Of a stretch of DNA of 27,097 nt, positions 18,202-27,094 are shown piece after piece (within the stretch, counting starts at the first letter, position 1; each line of letters begins with the position of its first letter). The position numbers and the translations under genes were made by a program. The DNA lies in the IMG/VR virus record IMGVR_UViG_3300029319_000397, positions 1 to 27,097 of that record. The stretch is one strand, 5' to 3'. The DNA is from a virus. The notes below the pieces were generated by a model. It had not been told where the DNA came from, searched no databases, and saw only the letters and a list, made by a program, of their open reading frames with translations.

Positions 18202-18932
18202 TATTTATATGTTCTTTCAAACCATTTGTGCTCATATTCTAGTATCATATCTTCTGACATTTTAAATTCTTGATATACTAAATCTTTAGTGCACACACAA
18301 ATAAGACCTTGTGTAATTGGTCCGTGATTATGTTTATGAGCTATTGCATATGCTGCTATTTGATAGTAGTAATCTTCAATCCATTCCTCTCGCTTTGGTT
18401 TGTTTGCTTGTTTAAAATCAATGATGGTCGGTTGATCGTCGTACAAACCAACTAGATCAGTACACCCTGCCCAAGCTATTTTTTTTGGATTAGGATATAA
18501 TGAAGGGCAATAATCACTATATTGCAAGTTAACTTCACTACCCCATACTTCTGATAGTTTGTCTAAATTATCTACAACTGTATGAGCCATCATTCTAGGT
18601 AATGATCCCTTTTCTGATAAATTAAGATAACCTTTACCTCTACAATACTGTTCTAAAACGTAATGCATCTCTGTGCCCCTGCTGGCTGCCTGATTCGTGA
18701 TCCGTGCAGCTTCCTGGTATCCTACTTTATCTCTCCATCTATCTAATGATTCTATCTTTTCTTGACTCTGTGTTTTTGATAAAATGGTTGTTACAGAGGG
18801 TATCTTTTCTTCACCAACATTATAAGTTCTTCCTGTGTCTTCATCATTTCTAGAATACTCTGTGTACTTGTATTTATCTACAATACTAAAGTCGGTAATG
18901 GTAAATGATTTATTTTTTTTTATTATCTTCAT
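18165..18932 (-). CDS. PD-(D/E)XK exonuclease (RecB/Cas4-like)
   Basis: A 255-aa nuclease. The start is placed at ATG 18932. Longer forms from up to 19031 overlap the upstream gene and add an unlike, hydrophobic stretch. Motifs in order: IPSVTTIL (44-51), RGTEMHYVLEQ (85-95, motif I His90), AGCTDLVG (155-162, Asp159), IIDFKQ (170-175, Asp172 and Lys174) and YYYQIAAYA (188-196, the QxxxY motif). This is the set of RecB-family nucleases. In phages such enzymes recycle host DNA or act in recombination. It overlaps the upstream gene by 23 nt and converges with the SNF2 gene. Confidence 0.9.
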   Translation of the reverse strand: MKIIKKNKSFTITDFSIVDKYKYTEYSRNDEDTGRTYNVGEEKIPSVTTILSKTQSQEKIESLDRWRDKVGYQEAARITNQAASRGTEMHYVLEQYCRGKGYLNLSEKGSLPRMMAHTVVDNLDKLSEVWGSEVNLQYSDYCPSLYPNPKKIAWAGCTDLVGLYDDQPTIIDFKQANKPKREEWIEDYYYQIAAYAIAHKHNHGPITQGLICVCTKDLVYQEFKMSEDMILEYEHKWFERTYKYYKKVNTSSPKV

Positions 18933-19614
18933 CTGGAGCGTACAAGTTATTAAATGTATACTCAGGGTCAAGATATGATTCGTCATCTTCAGATGAAAAA
19001 ACGTATTGAGATGGTCTAAAATCTGGGGCACCTTTCCCTGTAACCCACAAAGCAGGATTTGTAGTTCTTATTCTATTATTTGGTTGAGCCACTATCTGTC
19101 CTTTAAATTTACCACTTGTTAATCGTAAAATGTGTGACTGTTTATGTTGAGCTGGATCATCTCCTAAAGATGTTAACTCATCACCATTAGTATAATCAAT
19201 AGTAAAATAATATTGCGCATTGTAAAATTCACCATCTATTTTAACAATCCAAGGACTAGAGCTAGTTCTATCATATTTAATTATACCAAAATGTCTTGAA
19301 GAACAATCCCAAGGCTGAACAAAATGGTTTGGTAGTCTAGGAGGAAAACCATCCATAATTTCATCAGCAACAAGGGATTGTATTGGCATTCTTGCCCACA
19401 TAGCTCCACCATGAACGTTGGCTTCTGTTAATCTATTGTCTTCATCTTCACATCCAGTAAATACCACTTGAAAACTTAAACTTCTGTCTGGTATTGCAGT
19501 AACTGCTATGGCGTAAGCATGTATGAATTCACCATGATATAGGGAGTGATTGTGTGTGAATTCTCTTCTAACCCAAACTGGAAAGTGAGGTATGTTTGCA
19601 GTTAAATATGCCAT
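18910..19614 (-). CDS. Conserved marine-phage protein of unknown function
   Basis: A 234-aa protein with ATG at 19614 behind GAGGG. The N-terminus MAYLTANIPHFPVWVRREFTHNH, the segment VQPWDCSSRHFGI (about 98-110), YYFTIDYTNGD (134-144) and VAQPNNRIRT (175-184) are, from memory, typical of a family frequent in marine podoviruses and cyanophages. It is predicted to be beta-rich, with no membrane segment or catalytic motif that I can name. It stands at the border between the virion genes and the replication genes, so either a structural or an accessory role is possible. Confidence 0.8.
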   Translation of the reverse strand: MAYLTANIPHFPVWVRREFTHNHSLYHGEFIHAYAIAVTAIPDRSLSFQVVFTGCEDEDNRLTEANVHGGAMWARMPIQSLVADEIMDGFPPRLPNHFVQPWDCSSRHFGIIKYDRTSSSPWIVKIDGEFYNAQYYFTIDYTNGDELTSLGDDPAQHKQSHILRLTSGKFKGQIVAQPNNRIRTTNPALWVTGKGAPDFRPSQYVFSSEDDESYLDPEYTFNNLYAPDEDNKKK

Positions 19615-19644
19615 ACCCTCACTATAACTAAAGTAAGTTATTAA

Positions 19645-19971
19645 TCAACTATCTTTTTTATTTTTAGTTAATGTAAATCCCATTTTTTTTGCAGCTGTTC
19701 TTAACTTAGACAAAGTCATATTACCTGGTGCACCAGATAATGCTTTTCTTCTTTCAATAAAAGCTGAGTCTTTTGCTTTTATCATTTTACCAGCTTTAGC
19801 GTAGCTTTTGGTTCCCATCATTTTACCAGCTTTAGCATAACTCTTAGTACCCATCATTTTACCAGCTTTAGCATAACTCTTAGTTCCCATCATTTTACCA
19901 GCTTTAGCGTAGCTTTTGGTTCCCATACCACCTACTTTTTTCTTTATAGGTTTTTTCATAGGTTTCTTCAT
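19645..19971 (-). CDS. Lysine-rich basic protein with four 12-aa repeats
   Basis: A 108-aa protein, ATG at 19971 behind AAGGAG. It begins MKKPMKKPIKKKVGG, then four exact copies of MGTKSYAKAGKM (residues 16-63), then KAKDSAFIERRKALSG and a helical LSKLRTAAKKMGFTLTKNKK. There are almost no acidic residues in the first 65 positions. The composition resembles histone-H1-like or DNA-condensing proteins, so a role as internal DNA-binding head protein or in host nucleoid binding is plausible but inferred. It lies 2 nt after a strongly acidic protein, and its ribosome binding site includes that gene's stop codon. Confidence 0.85.
   Translation of the reverse strand: MKKPMKKPIKKKVGGMGTKSYAKAGKMMGTKSYAKAGKMMGTKSYAKAGKMMGTKSYAKAGKMIKAKDSAFIERRKALSGAPGNMTLSKLRTAAKKMGFTLTKNKKDS
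19783..19926 (-). repeat. Four tandem 36-bp repeats within the basic protein gene
   Basis: Units are at 19783-19818, 19819-19854, 19855-19890 and 19891-19926. The two outer units are identical at DNA level. The two inner units differ from each other by one base and from the outer units by four synonymous bases. All encode the same 12 residues. The A-B-B'-A order suggests repeat expansion by unequal exchange under protein-level selection. Confidence 0.95.
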
Positions 19972-19973
19972 AA

Positions 19974-20231
19974 TTACTCCTTATCACTTGTTTTAACATC
20001 TTCATCTTCATCTTCGTCTTCATCTTCATCTTCATCTTCGTATTCTTCTTCATCTCTGTCAACAGATAATTTTAATTCGTTAAATTCAATCATATCAGCA
20101 ACAACATTTTTAACTTTTTTTTCTATGATATCATCTACTTTTTCTTCAACTATTTCTGTTACTTTGTCTTCAACTACCTCTTCAACAACTTCTTCAATTA
20201 CTTCTCTTTGATCTTCATCATGCATAGCCAT
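19974..20231 (-). CDS. Strongly acidic coiled-coil protein
   Basis: An 85-aa protein with ATG at 20231 behind AGGAGG. Residues 8-45 have a heptad-like V/I pattern (EVIEEVVEEVVEDKVTEIVE), which looks like a coiled coil. Residues 59-78 are a run of Glu and Asp with alternating ED units. Overall charge is extremely negative. It is translated directly before the lysine-rich protein, which makes a charge-complementary pair plausible: for example an acidic chaperone for a basic DNA-binding protein. This pairing is inference. No family was recognised. Confidence 0.8.
   Translation of the reverse strand: MAMHDEDQREVIEEVVEEVVEDKVTEIVEEKVDDIIEKKVKNVVADMIEFNELKLSVDRDEEEYEDEDEDEDEDEDEDVKTSDKE
19997..20038 (+). 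repeat. Hexanucleotide microsatellite encoding the Glu-Asp run
   Basis: Seven consecutive 6-bp units (CATCTT, with one CGTCTT) lie in the acidic protein gene. Because the unit is two codons long, slippage changes the length of the acidic tail without shifting the frame. Confidence 0.9.
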
Positions 20232-20302
20232 AGTTTCCTCCTATTTAATTTTTTATAAAGTATCTGATCTTTTTTAAAATACCATAAAGCCATTTTACTC
20301 AT
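20198..20302 (-). CDS. Possible 34-aa small basic protein upstream of the acidic gene
   Basis: A short frame with ATG at 20302 behind a full AAGGAGG, 8 nt upstream. The peptide MSKMALWYFKKDQILYKKLN continues with a basic, Met-rich tail and ends 34 nt inside the acidic protein gene. It could be a true small protein or a leader peptide coupling translation of the next gene, whose own AGGAGG lies within it. The rest of the gap, 20303-20391, has a short GACTC/GAGTT hairpin near 20353-20366 and nothing else clear. Confidence 0.5.
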   Translation of the reverse strand: MSKMALWYFKKDQILYKKLNRRKLWLCMMKIKEK

Positions 20303-20391
20303 ACACATCACCTCCTTAAAAGTAATGCGTTTCTTCGGTTTACCCTACTTCCGACTCAAAAGAGTTAAACGAATTTATCATAAATATTTTA

Positions 20392-21051
20392 CTACTTATC
20401 ATCTTCTATTTCAATCCAGTTTCCACGACTTTTTTTGTAATCTAAAAATAACTCAGTATCTGCCCATTCACGTCCTTCATTCATACATATGTAAAAATAT
20501 TTAGGCTCATAAATCATACAGCTATTGTCATCTTGATGAGTATTGTGAGCCATTATGGGTTGCCCTATACTTACAAAAAATTTAAAAGTTACACCCACTG
20601 CTACTGCTATAAAAATAATAACTGCTATTGTTGTAAAACCAATTTTAACCATTTCCTCTATCTCCTGTCTTTTTTTTAATCTTCTAGCTTTTTCTTCTTT
20701 AATTGCTCGTTTTTTAGCATCTATGCGTTTTTTTCGTTCTGCAAGAATAAACTCCCAGGTACCCGGCCCGAAGCGGAGATTTACAAGATTTTTTAACTCC
20801 ATTAATTGCTCTCTAGCCAGCTTAGCCTCAATAATCTCGCGTGCAACATTTTCAGTTGCAAAATGGTCAACATTTGCTTTATCTCTTGCTTTAATGACCT
20901 GTTGCTCACCCATCATAGCTTTATCAATGTGACCCATTATATCGCCAATGTCATTACAGGTTTGTATTTGTTCTTTTACAAAATTGACACTTTGTTTAAC
21001 TAATTTTATGCCTGAGAGTACGGCGGCTCCAGCTGTAACAGGATCAACCAT
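20392..21051 (-). CDS. Phage membrane protein with one transmembrane helix
   Basis: A 219-aa protein. I chose the ATG at 21051, which overlaps the preceding stop (ATGGTTGA). A TTG at 21063 would add four residues. The N-terminal part (VDPVTAGAAVLSGIKLVKQSV) is followed by a long charged region, very basic at about 102-130 (ERKKRIDAKKRAIKEEKARR). Residues 137-160 (IGFTTIAVIIFIAVAVGVTF) form one clear membrane helix. A C-terminal domain with three Cys residues follows. The basic flank before the helix implies an N-in topology. It may be a lysis, ejection-channel or membrane-anchoring protein. No specific family is assigned. Confidence 0.8.
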   Translation of the reverse strand: MVDPVTAGAAVLSGIKLVKQSVNFVKEQIQTCNDIGDIMGHIDKAMMGEQQVIKARDKANVDHFATENVAREIIEAKLAREQLMELKNLVNLRFGPGTWEFILAERKKRIDAKKRAIKEEKARRLKKRQEIEEMVKIGFTTIAVIIFIAVAVGVTFKFFVSIGQPIMAHNTHQDDNSCMIYEPKYFYICMNEGREWADTELFLDYKKSRGNWIEIEDDK

Positions 21052-21274
21052 TTTGACGCTCAATAAACCTATCTAGCTTTTCTTCTAATCTGCGAAGTTG
21101 TTCTAGTATTTGAGCAGTCTGTGACTGTGCATCATCACGAGGCAGGTACTCTTCCCTGGTTTTATTGAGTAATATTTGTAGTCTTTTAACTTCAGAAAAC
21201 ATTTTACTAAATGCCCAACCGAATGCTGATATAAGCACTGTGAGTAAAATATTCCAAAGCATCATGTTATCCAC
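21044..21274 (-). CDS. Small membrane-anchored coiled-coil protein
   Basis: A 76-aa protein starting with GTG at 21274, 8 nt after GAGG, directly downstream of the giant protein gene. Residues 5-25 (MLWNILLTVLISAFGWAFSKM) are a membrane helix. The rest is a charged coiled coil (VKRLQILLNKTREE, QILEQLRRLEEKLDRFIERQ). Small proteins of this build are common near phage lysis and virion genes and are sometimes called holin-like, but one helix plus coiled coil also fits a spanin-like or scaffold role. The exact function is not determined. Confidence 0.75.
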   Translation of the reverse strand: MDNMMLWNILLTVLISAFGWAFSKMFSEVKRLQILLNKTREEYLPRDDAQSQTAQILEQLRRLEEKLDRFIERQNG

Positions 21275-21275
21275 G

Positions 21276-24200
21276 TTATGTTCCTCTAATTTCTAATAAC
21301 TCTCCTATATCATCGTCTGGAAATAAAGCTTTGTAAACCCCCTGCCGATTAATTTTTGGATCAAACATAGCTGTTTGCATAGAGGATTGTGGTTGATTTT
21401 GTGCTACTTTTGTAATTGGTTCAACATCTTGTTGCGTCTCTTTCTGCATTTCAGTATCTATTGCATTATCAAAATTCATTTGATCTATTTCATCAGCGTT
21501 TTGTATATCTATATTTTTTGCACTAGCTACATTAGTGCCTTTAAGTATCTCATCATATTTAGCTTTGTCTTCAGCGTTGGCATTTTGATAGAGATAAACA
21601 TCAGGAAACATTCTTTTCAAATTTGCTTCTGGTAGATATTTTGTTCTAAAAGTAGTGTCAGGAATTTTAGTTTTTTTACTATTTAAATAATCCATTAGTT
21701 GTTGTGCTGATATTTTATCTACATCAATTTTTACTTCATCATCTTCATCAGCAAAGTAATTTAAAAGAATACCTAGCGATCTTCTTTTTTTAGGAGATAA
21801 ATATTTTCCAAAGGGTTGTGTTAAAGATATGAAAGGAAAGTCTTGTAGACCACCTTTTCCTAATTGTTGTAATCGCTCTTCTGGCGAATACAAATCTAAT
21901 AAAGCTTTTCCGTATTTAGGATTTGATAGTAAACCACCAAAACCTCTTAATAACATAGGCATTATAACTAAACCAGCGATACCCATACCTACCATTGGTG
22001 CTCCCATAAATCCAGCTACAGCACCAGCACCTAAAGTTATACCTGTTAATTGAATTCTTCTATTAGCATATTTTGATGAATCACCAATAGCTTGAGAATA
22101 GTATCGGTCTACTACATTTAAAAAGTTATTTAAATTAGAAACTACTTCCTCACCTTTCTTACCACCACCAAATATTTTTGCTAATCTTTGTTCACCATAA
22201 GGATTAACATTTCCATTTCTATCTATTAAACCAAGATTTTGTTTTACTTGATCAACTCCTTTAAATGAACCTAACTCCGCGGGATCTAATTGTTTTATAA
22301 TCTCATCTCCCTTAAGTACACCTACATTACCCTCTAAACTTTTTTGCCCTTTCAAAGCTCTTTGACTCAACAAATCTTCCGTGCCTGTTTTTTGTAATAT
22401 CTCATCAGCAAAAACAGTTCTCAACATACCTTGATCCTGTAGTTGTTTTAACTGTGAAAGGCTTATAGCTGAACCTTCTTTTGGCTGATAATCAAAGGCT
22501 CTGTAAAAAGCATCATACATAAAACGTGAACCAAGTCTATCCATAAAAGCTCTTCCTGTTTTTTGAGCTACTCCTTTATCTGTAGCACCAACTAAAAATG
22601 CTAATTCATCTATAGCCTCAATAGAACCATCTTTAAGTATCGCTGTAATTGTTTTGTCAAACATAGTTGAAGGGTAAAAATCTTTACCTTTAGCAGTTCC
22701 TGGGATACCTAATGTAGATTTAGCAGTAAATAAGTAGTCACCAAACTTCTGCAATTCTTTAGCTGTCATACTGTTAAATGGATCTGTCAAAGCTGAGAAA
22801 GAATGAAACTGAGCTCTAAGATTATCTCCAAACATTTTTAATTTTTCAGTTTTTTCTTTTAATTCTTTTCTACCTAAACCTGCAAACGATGGACTGTCTT
22901 TTATTATATTAGCTTGTATTCCAGCATCTCCAACACTAGCAAAATCTTTATCCATAGCTAATCGCATATCCGTTGCGGCTTTTAATATTTTTTTGCTATT
23001 AGGAGAGTTTCTTACAGCCTCATTGAGTTGTTCTTTTAAACCCATATATTGTAAAGGTGTTAAAAAATCTTTGTCTGTAAAAACACCTGCGTCTGCAAAC
23101 TTTAGTAATAAAGCGTTTGTAGGTGTCATATTAAATTGACTTTTTTTCAATACTTCATCATCTGCTAAATTTAATTTTGAAATTTGAAATAAATCCATAT
23201 TTTCTTGTAGGTTTGTAGCTGCTGCTCTTAAGTTACTTACTGGTATCATTTCAGGATTACCAAATAATTCAGCTTCATTTTTTAAAGTTTTAAAACCTTC
23301 ATCTATCATATTTTGAAATTGTCTGTAGTTATTGTTTAATACATCCATAGCTTGATACCCTAAAACTTGTGATGTTGTAATTGGAGATAAATTTTGTGCA
23401 AATTTGTACATACCAGATACAAGAGCTTTTTCAGATTCTATTCTATCTTTTTTAGCTTGTTTTGCAACACCTGGAAAAATACCAATGGTCGTATAAAAGT
23501 CTTTTGTTTGTCCTCCAGCTACACCCTTTCCTCTTTCTGACAATTGTCCTATATTTAGGTTGACACCATATTCAATAGCTGCATCACCAATCTCTTTTGC
23601 ATTTGTGTTTTTTCCTGTACCAGTCAAACCTTTAGCAAAAGCTTTAGCTAATACTGATGCAGATTGAATTAATGCTGAGGCACCTCCAGCAAATGTAAGC
23701 GAAAGTCTTGCTGCATCTATAGCGTGTATCGTGCTTCTTGTTAAAGGGTCTTGCTGATCTATTTCTTTTTCAGACAAGTCTGCTAAGTCATAAGTTGCTT
23801 GAGCTGCGAAATCTTTATCAAAATTATTTACAACATCAAAAGCTAAAGAACCACCAGCTGCACCTAAACTACCTGCTGCTACTGATTTTAATTCTGTTTT
23901 TGCTACTTGTGTCAAACCCAATTTACTTGCATCAATAGTTTTATTAGCAGCATTTTCTAGCACTCCTACTGTTCTTGCAAATAATCTTCCTGGCAAACCA
24001 AATCTTTTAACCAAAGGTGCCTTCTCTAAAAATTTACTTAACTTTGCTACTGTGGGAGAGAAGCCAGCTCTGTAATTAGGAGCAAAAGTTTGTTTACCAC
24101 CTGACTGCACAAAAGCATCTATCAATTTTTGTCTGTCTACAGCGTACATAGAAAAAGAACCAACTACATCAGCAAGTGTTTCATAACTACCTCTGGTAGT

Positions 24201-24443
24201 AAGAACCTCACCTAATCCTGGTAAATTTACACCGGGCACAGTTTCTTCTGCTGTTTCTATTTTAGAAGCTAATTCAGACTTACCTCTTTGTCTATACCTT
24301 ATAAGATCATTAACACCATCAAATCCTGTAAGCACTCCACTTTTAAAACCTTTATCTAAAGCTTGTAGTTGCTCTTGATTTAAAGTATCTGTATCCAAAG
24401 CATTATTATTTATCTGCTCTTGTATTTCTTTTATCTTGCTCAT
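21276..24443 (-). CDS. Giant virion-type protein, likely internal/ejection protein
   Basis: A 1055-aa protein, ATG at 24443 overlapping the stop of the preceding gene (ATGA), with AGAGGA upstream. It is mostly helical and rich in Ala, Lys, Leu and Gln, with Gly/Ala-rich hydrophobic stretches near residues 190-205 (SLGAAGGSLAFDV) and about 795-835 (GAVAGFMGAPMVGMGIAGLV, then IMPMLLRGFGGLL) that could insert in membrane. There is no enzymatic motif that I can identify. Size, composition and pairing with an 884-aa protein resemble the internal core or ejection proteins of podoviruses, which leave the capsid to form a channel through the host envelope. This call is by analogy. Confidence 0.75.
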   Translation of the reverse strand: MSKIKEIQEQINNNALDTDTLNQEQLQALDKGFKSGVLTGFDGVNDLIRYRQRGKSELASKIETAEETVPGVNLPGLGEVLTTRGSYETLADVVGSFSMYAVDRQKLIDAFVQSGGKQTFAPNYRAGFSPTVAKLSKFLEKAPLVKRFGLPGRLFARTVGVLENAANKTIDASKLGLTQVAKTELKSVAAGSLGAAGGSLAFDVVNNFDKDFAAQATYDLADLSEKEIDQQDPLTRSTIHAIDAARLSLTFAGGASALIQSASVLAKAFAKGLTGTGKNTNAKEIGDAAIEYGVNLNIGQLSERGKGVAGGQTKDFYTTIGIFPGVAKQAKKDRIESEKALVSGMYKFAQNLSPITTSQVLGYQAMDVLNNNYRQFQNMIDEGFKTLKNEAELFGNPEMIPVSNLRAAATNLQENMDLFQISKLNLADDEVLKKSQFNMTPTNALLLKFADAGVFTDKDFLTPLQYMGLKEQLNEAVRNSPNSKKILKAATDMRLAMDKDFASVGDAGIQANIIKDSPSFAGLGRKELKEKTEKLKMFGDNLRAQFHSFSALTDPFNSMTAKELQKFGDYLFTAKSTLGIPGTAKGKDFYPSTMFDKTITAILKDGSIEAIDELAFLVGATDKGVAQKTGRAFMDRLGSRFMYDAFYRAFDYQPKEGSAISLSQLKQLQDQGMLRTVFADEILQKTGTEDLLSQRALKGQKSLEGNVGVLKGDEIIKQLDPAELGSFKGVDQVKQNLGLIDRNGNVNPYGEQRLAKIFGGGKKGEEVVSNLNNFLNVVDRYYSQAIGDSSKYANRRIQLTGITLGAGAVAGFMGAPMVGMGIAGLVIMPMLLRGFGGLLSNPKYGKALLDLYSPEERLQQLGKGGLQDFPFISLTQPFGKYLSPKKRRSLGILLNYFADEDDEVKIDVDKISAQQLMDYLNSKKTKIPDTTFRTKYLPEANLKRMFPDVYLYQNANAEDKAKYDEILKGTNVASAKNIDIQNADEIDQMNFDNAIDTEMQKETQQDVEPITKVAQNQPQSSMQTAMFDPKINRQGVYKALFPDDDIGELLEIRGT

Positions 24444-27094
24444 TTAAATGCTTCCTCTATACTTTTTTGTGCATCTAAGGCAAAAGTTTGTGTCTGAGAT
24501 AAATCTTGATCTGTAGCAAAAGTTTTACCCATTTGTGTTAGCCCTTGTATGATGTAAGGATTATTAGGAAACATTTTTGCCAAAGCTCTAGGATCACCTC
24601 CAACTCTCATATATTCTCTTGATACACCTTGCATAATGTCTAGTGTTTCATTGTAGATTTGACCATAGTTTTTTCTAATAATGTCTTTAGAGCCAATAGT
24701 TTTGATAATTGTAGTTCTTTTACCTGATTGTTTTAAATCCTCATTAGAAATCCTGTCTCTTGTTTTATTCATACGTGCGAGTAAATATCTTGCTCTTGAC
24801 TCGATAATAAGCATAGTAGATAAAGCTTTGATCTCTTCGTCTGAAGCATTTCTGCCAGCCGTTCTTCTTAGATAATTCATATCCTTAGACCTTTCAACTG
24901 CTTTATCATAATTCTTTTTGTATTCATTAAAAACTTCTTCTTTCATTTCATTGGCAGTTCCTGCACCTCTAACGTTTGCTAAAAAATCTGCGTGAGAGGC
25001 ATCACTAACATCAAATATAGTGTTGGCTTCTGGATTGCTTGTAAAAAAATCAGACACAGTTTTATATGCTGAACCTAAAACAGGTCCTGCTACAGGAATA
25101 TCCTCAGCTGTTGATTGAATTATTTGATTTAGTAATTTTAATGAACCAGATAAACCGATTACTTTACCACCAGTAGCTTTATCTGTTTGTGCAAATAAAG
25201 TAGCTAATTTAGTCAACTGATTAGCAGCTGTCATTCTATCTTTCAAATCAGCTTGTCTTCCTAAATCATACTGCCCTTCTTCAAATTGAGCTGGATCAAA
25301 GTCTGTTGGTATGGGTTTAAGTTGACCTCCCACTTCAATAAATTTTAAATTAGCATTTTCTTTATTTCTATATATTTTTAACAAGGATTCACCAGCCCAA
25401 GTAGGTTGTAAACCTAACTGTGGGTTTGCCCTTATATAATCATTAGATACAATTCTGTATTCTGGTTTACCAACATTATATAATTTAGATGCAAATGTGT
25501 TTTTAGCTTTTATATTTGCAACATCTAATGCATTTTGAGCTTTCATTCTTGCAACATAAATACTACTCGCTCTTCGTAGCTGTTCATCTATTGTTTTTGC
25601 TTCTGTTTGTAATTCAGAATTAATAATACCTATCTGTTGTGTAAAGACATCTTTCATCCCTTTATTGTATTCTTGATCTAAATTTTGTATAAAGCTCATA
25701 TAGCTATCTGCTAAAGCTTTTGACTTTGCTTTTTCGTGCATATCTATAGCCATTATGTCTTGTGCTAAGCCCTCAGTTGACTGACCAAGCACATCTAAAA
25801 ACCCACTAAACCCAGTTTGAGAAGTCTTACCAGACATCATACGACTTGCCCATTTTAACAAAGCATAATTTCTATAATTATTTCCTGTATCACCTGTCAT
25901 ATCTTGATACATTTTTTTGTATTGCTCAAAAGTTTTTCTTTTTTCTTTATCTCTTGCTTCTATTTTTGATTCATAGTTTTCTACTGCTTTAGTTGCTTTG
26001 TCAAAATCAATTTTTGTTTGTGTAAGTAGTACAGACAAATCACCTGAGTTCAATGCACCAATTAAATCTGTTGCACCAGCATTGTTTATATTACCAGTAG
26101 GATTAGATCCATCAGAAATCATACCTTTAGCATTGTAACTACTATACCTAGCATCTGCAATATCTTGATCCTCTTTTGCTACTGGTCCTTGCCCACCTGA
26201 TTTTACTTCTTTATATAAAGCAGGGTCTTCTTTGTCAACCACCTCAAGATTACCCTCTTGGTTAACGTTAACAATAGGTTGTTTATCATCTTGTATCTCT
26301 TCATTAACTTGATTATTTACCTGCATTGTTTTGTTAATTTTTTCATTGGTCACTTTGTTGGCCTCATCTACAGCTGATACTATGTCTGTTTGATTTACAT
26401 CATCATCAAGAAAAGGAACCTCTAAACCTAATTCGCTTGCAGTCAAAGGTCTTCCTAATATTTTTGCTTTCTCTGCATTTTTTTGTTTTGTTGTTAAGTT
26501 TTGATTAGCATCTATTTTTGAAATTTGGTCTTGTTGATCTTCAGCAAAAAGCATACCTGGCGCCATTGTCAGTGCACCTATACCTAACGCAGACTTGATA
26601 GGGTTTTTCCTCAAAATTCTAGGTGTTATTCTTATAGCTTCTTTTGCTAACCTTCCTCTAGGTTTTACCATTTGAGCTCCTTGTGCCATAAACGGATAGG
26701 CTATACCTGCTGTACCAAAATCTTCTATAGCCTGCTCGTAATCACCTTGCATAAAGTTCACAGCACCACTACCTGCATAGTATGGTGTTGCACCAAGTTC
26801 TAAAGCTCCAAGACCTTTTTTACCCATTCTATACAATCTATTATCTTTTAAAATATTTGGTGTTATTTGAGATATTTGACCAGCAACATTAGAAGCACCA
26901 GATTTGATCTTACTTGCTACGGGAGCAACAGCACGCCCAAACCCAGATCGCATAGCACCAGCTCCTAGTCCAGTTAAATAAGGCAAACCAAGAGCTCCTA
27001 TAGTTTGAAAACCCCCAAAGTAATGCTTAGGTACTTTTTTATGTTTTACTTGTGCTTTATGCCTAAATAACTTTCTATTTAATACGTTACCCAT
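24440..27094 (-). CDS. Giant virion-type protein, likely internal/ejection protein
   Basis: An 884-aa protein. The ATG at 27094 is three bases from the window edge, so the true start cannot be verified. The N-terminus is basic (NRKLFRHKAQVKHKKVPKH) and followed by Gly/Ala-rich stretches (IGALGLPYLTGLGAGAM, about 32-48, and SALGIGALTMAPGMLFA, about 168-184) that look membrane-active. A low-complexity polar region at about 225-300 and long helical segments (about 355-410 and 470-530) follow. No catalytic signature was seen. It is coupled to the 1055-aa protein by a 4-nt overlap and probably acts with it inside the virion or during DNA ejection. Confidence 0.75.
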   Translation of the reverse strand: MGNVLNRKLFRHKAQVKHKKVPKHYFGGFQTIGALGLPYLTGLGAGAMRSGFGRAVAPVASKIKSGASNVAGQISQITPNILKDNRLYRMGKKGLGALELGATPYYAGSGAVNFMQGDYEQAIEDFGTAGIAYPFMAQGAQMVKPRGRLAKEAIRITPRILRKNPIKSALGIGALTMAPGMLFAEDQQDQISKIDANQNLTTKQKNAEKAKILGRPLTASELGLEVPFLDDDVNQTDIVSAVDEANKVTNEKINKTMQVNNQVNEEIQDDKQPIVNVNQEGNLEVVDKEDPALYKEVKSGGQGPVAKEDQDIADARYSSYNAKGMISDGSNPTGNINNAGATDLIGALNSGDLSVLLTQTKIDFDKATKAVENYESKIEARDKEKRKTFEQYKKMYQDMTGDTGNNYRNYALLKWASRMMSGKTSQTGFSGFLDVLGQSTEGLAQDIMAIDMHEKAKSKALADSYMSFIQNLDQEYNKGMKDVFTQQIGIINSELQTEAKTIDEQLRRASSIYVARMKAQNALDVANIKAKNTFASKLYNVGKPEYRIVSNDYIRANPQLGLQPTWAGESLLKIYRNKENANLKFIEVGGQLKPIPTDFDPAQFEEGQYDLGRQADLKDRMTAANQLTKLATLFAQTDKATGGKVIGLSGSLKLLNQIIQSTAEDIPVAGPVLGSAYKTVSDFFTSNPEANTIFDVSDASHADFLANVRGAGTANEMKEEVFNEYKKNYDKAVERSKDMNYLRRTAGRNASDEEIKALSTMLIIESRARYLLARMNKTRDRISNEDLKQSGKRTTIIKTIGSKDIIRKNYGQIYNETLDIMQGVSREYMRVGGDPRALAKMFPNNPYIIQGLTQMGKTFATDQDLSQTQTFALDAQKSIEEAFK

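Noticed and set aside
18933-19031. N-terminal extension of the exonuclease to an upstream start
   Set aside because: The added residues are encoded in the overlapping end of the preceding gene and look unrelated to the nuclease fold. The ATG at 18932 gives a normal N-terminus.
19783-19926. Regular 36-bp repeats as a CRISPR array
   Set aside because: Units are directly adjacent without spacers and are in-frame coding repeats.
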